A stretch of 64,000 nt of DNA from Wenxinia saemankumensis (GTDB taxonomy: Bacteria > Pseudomonadota > Alphaproteobacteria > Rhodobacterales > Rhodobacteraceae): positions 666,076-730,075 of the forward strand of contig NZ_FQYO01000003.1 in the NCBI RefSeq assembly GCF_900141735.1, given 5' to 3'. Made by a program: the position numbers and the translations under genes. Position 1 is the first letter of the stretch; each line of letters starts with the position of its first letter. Below the pieces are notes generated by a model. That model was not told the origin of the DNA. It saw nothing but the letters and a program-made list of their open reading frames with translations, and made no database searches. Positions 62,311 through 64,000 of this stretch are shown piece by piece.

Positions 62311-62670
62311 ATGGGCCTCTACGACATCCTCACCCCCATTATCGCGCAGGAGGCGGCCGCGCTCATCGTCGGCCTCGTCTACACCCTGCTGACCGCGCTC
62401 GCGGGTCTCGCGCTCGACCAGGCCCGCCGCTGGTTCGGAGCCGAGACCGTGGCGAAGGCGAGCGCCGCGATCACGCCCGCCATCGAGCGAGCCATTGCCC
62501 GGGCCGAGGCGGCAGGGCTGAGCGGCGAGTCGCTGCAGCGTGAGGCGCAGGCCTATCTGGAACGCACCATGACCGACACGCTGCGCCGGCTGCGGCCGAA
62601 GCCGGGGGATCTCCGCCAGCGGATCGAAGCGCAGCTCGCCGCCCGCTCCCGCTCGGCCTCCAGGAGCTGA
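62311..62670 (+). CDS. Phage membrane-anchored helical protein
   Basis: A 119-residue protein with one membrane segment (AAALIVGLVYTLLTALAGLA) and a long charged helix after it (AITPAIERAIARAEAAGLSG, then ESLQREAQAYLERTMTD). Position after the endolysin suggests a spanin-like or accessory lysis role (inference). AAAGGA is 8 bases upstream. Confidence 0.65.
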   Translation: MGLYDILTPIIAQEAAALIVGLVYTLLTALAGLALDQARRWFGAETVAKASAAITPAIERAIARAEAAGLSGESLQREAQAYLERTMTDTLRRLRPKPGDLRQRIEAQLAARSRSASRS

Positions 62671-62750
62671 TCGGCGAGGTCTGACCCGCCGGCCGCCCTT
62701 CACCACCACCCGCGGGGCCCGTGCACCCCGCCCATCATAAAGGATCGACC

Positions 62751-63047
62751 ATGCCCCGCCACACCACCATCTCGCTGCAGGGCGACGAGACCTGGACCCA
62801 GCTGACCGCCGGCGATGCGACCGCGGCGACGTTCCAGGTGATCAACGACGTCTACAATTCCGGGTGCCTGATCCAGTGCACCGCGACCGGCACCGCCCCG
62901 ACGAGCGATGACGGCGCGATCCGCATCTTCCAGCGGGACCGCGCCATCAACGAAGATCTCGCCGATCTCTTCCCCGGCTTGACATCCCCCGTGCGCCTCT
63001 GGGCAAAGGGCGGGGCGCATGTCCGGGTGGCGGTGTCCCATGCGTGA
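62751..63047 (+). CDS. Small phage structural-type protein
   Basis: A 98-residue beta-rich protein (TTISLQGDETWTQLTAGDAT, then FQVINDVYNSGCLIQCTATG and LTSPVRLWAKGGAHVRVAVS). AAAGGA stands 7 bases before the ATG. It probably decorates fibres together with the next gene, which it overlaps by eight bases. No family named. Confidence 0.65.
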   Translation: MPRHTTISLQGDETWTQLTAGDATAATFQVINDVYNSGCLIQCTATGTAPTSDDGAIRIFQRDRAINEDLADLFPGLTSPVRLWAKGGAHVRVAVSHA

Positions 63048-63945
63048 GGGGTTCAGCGGGCTGTCGACCTTCCGGCGGGGGTTCGCGCGGCGGAGCCTCG
63101 CCTCCCTCTACTCCCGCTTCGCCGCCGACCTGACGGCGCCCCACGCCTACCACGACTTCACCCTCCTGCCGGGACTGTTCACCGACGCGGCCGCGACGAC
63201 GCCTCTGGTGCCGGGCGATCCGATGGGATTTGCGATCTCGCCGGACGGGGGCGCTGGCTATTCGGGCGGGCAGTTCAAGGGGCTGGGGACGGAGCGGGCG
63301 CCGGCACCGACTGCATGGACGCCCTCCAGCGCGAATTGGGTGGTAGATACGAGTGCAGGGAGGGCTACGCTGACCAATGCGGCCAACAGCGGCGACATCC
63401 TGAACCTCGGCCAACTTGTTGGCGACAGAGTGGGCCAAGTTTTTCTAGTGTCGTTCAACTTGGAGAGCGTTTCCGGCACGGGCATCAGGGTCGGTTCTTC
63501 CCGAGCAACAGACTATGCCGCGATAACCAGCCCCGGGCGCCATCATCGCATCATACATATCACGTTGGCTGGATCGGGGACGATGTCGGTGTCCCCCGCA
63601 CTCGGCGGAGTGTCGGCGGTCATTTCCGAAATATCCATCCGCCCCCTCCCCGGCAACCACGCCACCCAGCCGTCCTCCGCCGCGCGCCCCGTGATCGAGG
63701 AATACGCGCCGAGGAGGACGCGCTTCGTCGGGGGCAGTGGCAAATGGATGCGGTCGAGCATCAAGACGACCGCCGCGATGACCCTGATGGCGCAGGTCAG
63801 AGTGGCGGACGAAGTGACTGGGGCACAGTATCCCCTCGGAGCCTGGGACGGTGGGGACGGACGTGCCTACATGAGCGTCTATCAAAGCAAAGCCTCTGGA
63901 GGGGTTGTCCAGCGACATCAGGGACTGCCCCCCTGGCGACACTAA
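63040..63945 (+). pseudogene. Tail fibre-like gene interrupted by an insertion sequence
   Basis: About 288 native codons are visible (start MREGFSGLSTFRRGFARR), with HDFTLLPGLFTDAAATTPLV near residue 40, a jelly-roll-like middle, and a LamG-like part beginning ATMTLMAQVRVADEVTGAQY. The frame then runs into the terminal repeats of an IS near 63906 and ends 13 codons later in non-native sequence (RHQGLPPWRH). Bases 63310-63640 are lower in GC than the flanks. The missing remainder would lie beyond the IS. Confidence 0.75.
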
Positions 63946-64000
63946 GAACTGACCCCCTCGCTGTTTGATGTGTTGATGGTGGGGTGCGCCGGAGCGGCCT
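63906..64000. mobile_element. Left end of an IS21-type insertion sequence (partial)
   Basis: The end begins TGTCCAGCGAC at 63906. Two related 22-mers follow: GCGACATCAGGGACTGCCCC (63912-63931, continuing CC) and GCGACACTAAGAACTGACCC (63936-63955, continuing CC). Tandem terminal repeats of this kind are typical of IS21-family ends. The transposase genes would lie past 64000. Confidence 0.6.

Larger units (their letters stand above)
30627..64000. mobile_element. Temperate siphovirus-type prophage (right end not in window)
   Basis: The element begins at the 3' end of tRNA-Leu with an integrase gene 86 bases away. It continues through immunity, replication, packaging, head, tail and lysis genes to the window end. 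The left attachment site should lie in the 3' part of the tRNA (about 30600-30626). I found no second copy of that sequence up to 64000, so the right end lies beyond. The integrase, repressor and replication genes separate it from a gene transfer agent, despite the GTA-like tail gene. Confidence 0.93.

Overview
The window is about 64 kb of very GC-rich DNA from an alphaproteobacterium, most likely a member of the Rhodobacteraceae (roseobacter/Rhodobacter group). Supporting signs are the yajC-secD-secF-Mth938-ccmABCDG order, a DUF1223 protein, a FliG gene standing apart from other flagellar genes, a DUF6314 protein, a Hint-domain protein, a LuxR/LuxI pair, and GapR/DUF2312 and GTA-gp10-type proteins in the prophage. 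I name no species.

Positions 1-30540 are ordinary chromosome. In order they hold: the end of an aldo/keto reductase; a beta-propeller protein coupled to nadD; a D-Ala-D-Ala carboxypeptidase; a TspO-like membrane protein; serS, which carries a striking low-GC insertion; the Sec accessory genes yajC-secD-secF; a cytochrome c maturation operon ccmABCDG; a small lipoprotein; aconitase acnA; a DUF1223 protein; a lipid A type acyltransferase; fliG; a quorum-sensing locus (a LuxR-like protein without a DNA-binding domain, divergent from luxR and luxI); purB; a CaCA-type antiporter; bioY; glnB-glnA; the NAD(P)HX repair enzyme; and a Hint-domain protein.

At 30542-30626 lies tRNA-Leu(UAG). A tyrosine-recombinase prophage begins immediately after it and runs to the end of the window (about 33 kb; no right attachment site is visible). 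A leftward operon of nine tightly overlapping genes ends with excisionase-like and integrase genes. A short immunity region follows, with an XRE repressor, a Cro-like protein and three copies of the palindrome TACGCAAAATGCGTA. Rightward genes then encode a DNA methyltransferase, GapR-like and four-HTH proteins, an HD hydrolase, a replication protein with internal iteron-like repeats, and a NusG paralogue. A leader with promoter, palindrome and terminator precedes the late genes.

The late region is a siphovirus-type morphogenesis cluster: HNH, TerS, TerL, HK97 portal, protease, capsid, connectors, tail tube, a tail assembly chaperone with a probable -1 frameshift, tape measure, tail hub and fibres. 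Lysis genes and further fibre genes follow. The last fibre gene is cut at about 63906 by what looks like the end of an IS21-type insertion sequence.

The most interesting signals are the methyltransferase/GapR/multi-HTH cassette, the NusG paralogue facing a terminator-bearing leader, the operator-in-spacer switch with a probably leaderless Cro gene, the frameshift site, the iterons inside the replication gene, and the mosaic serS.
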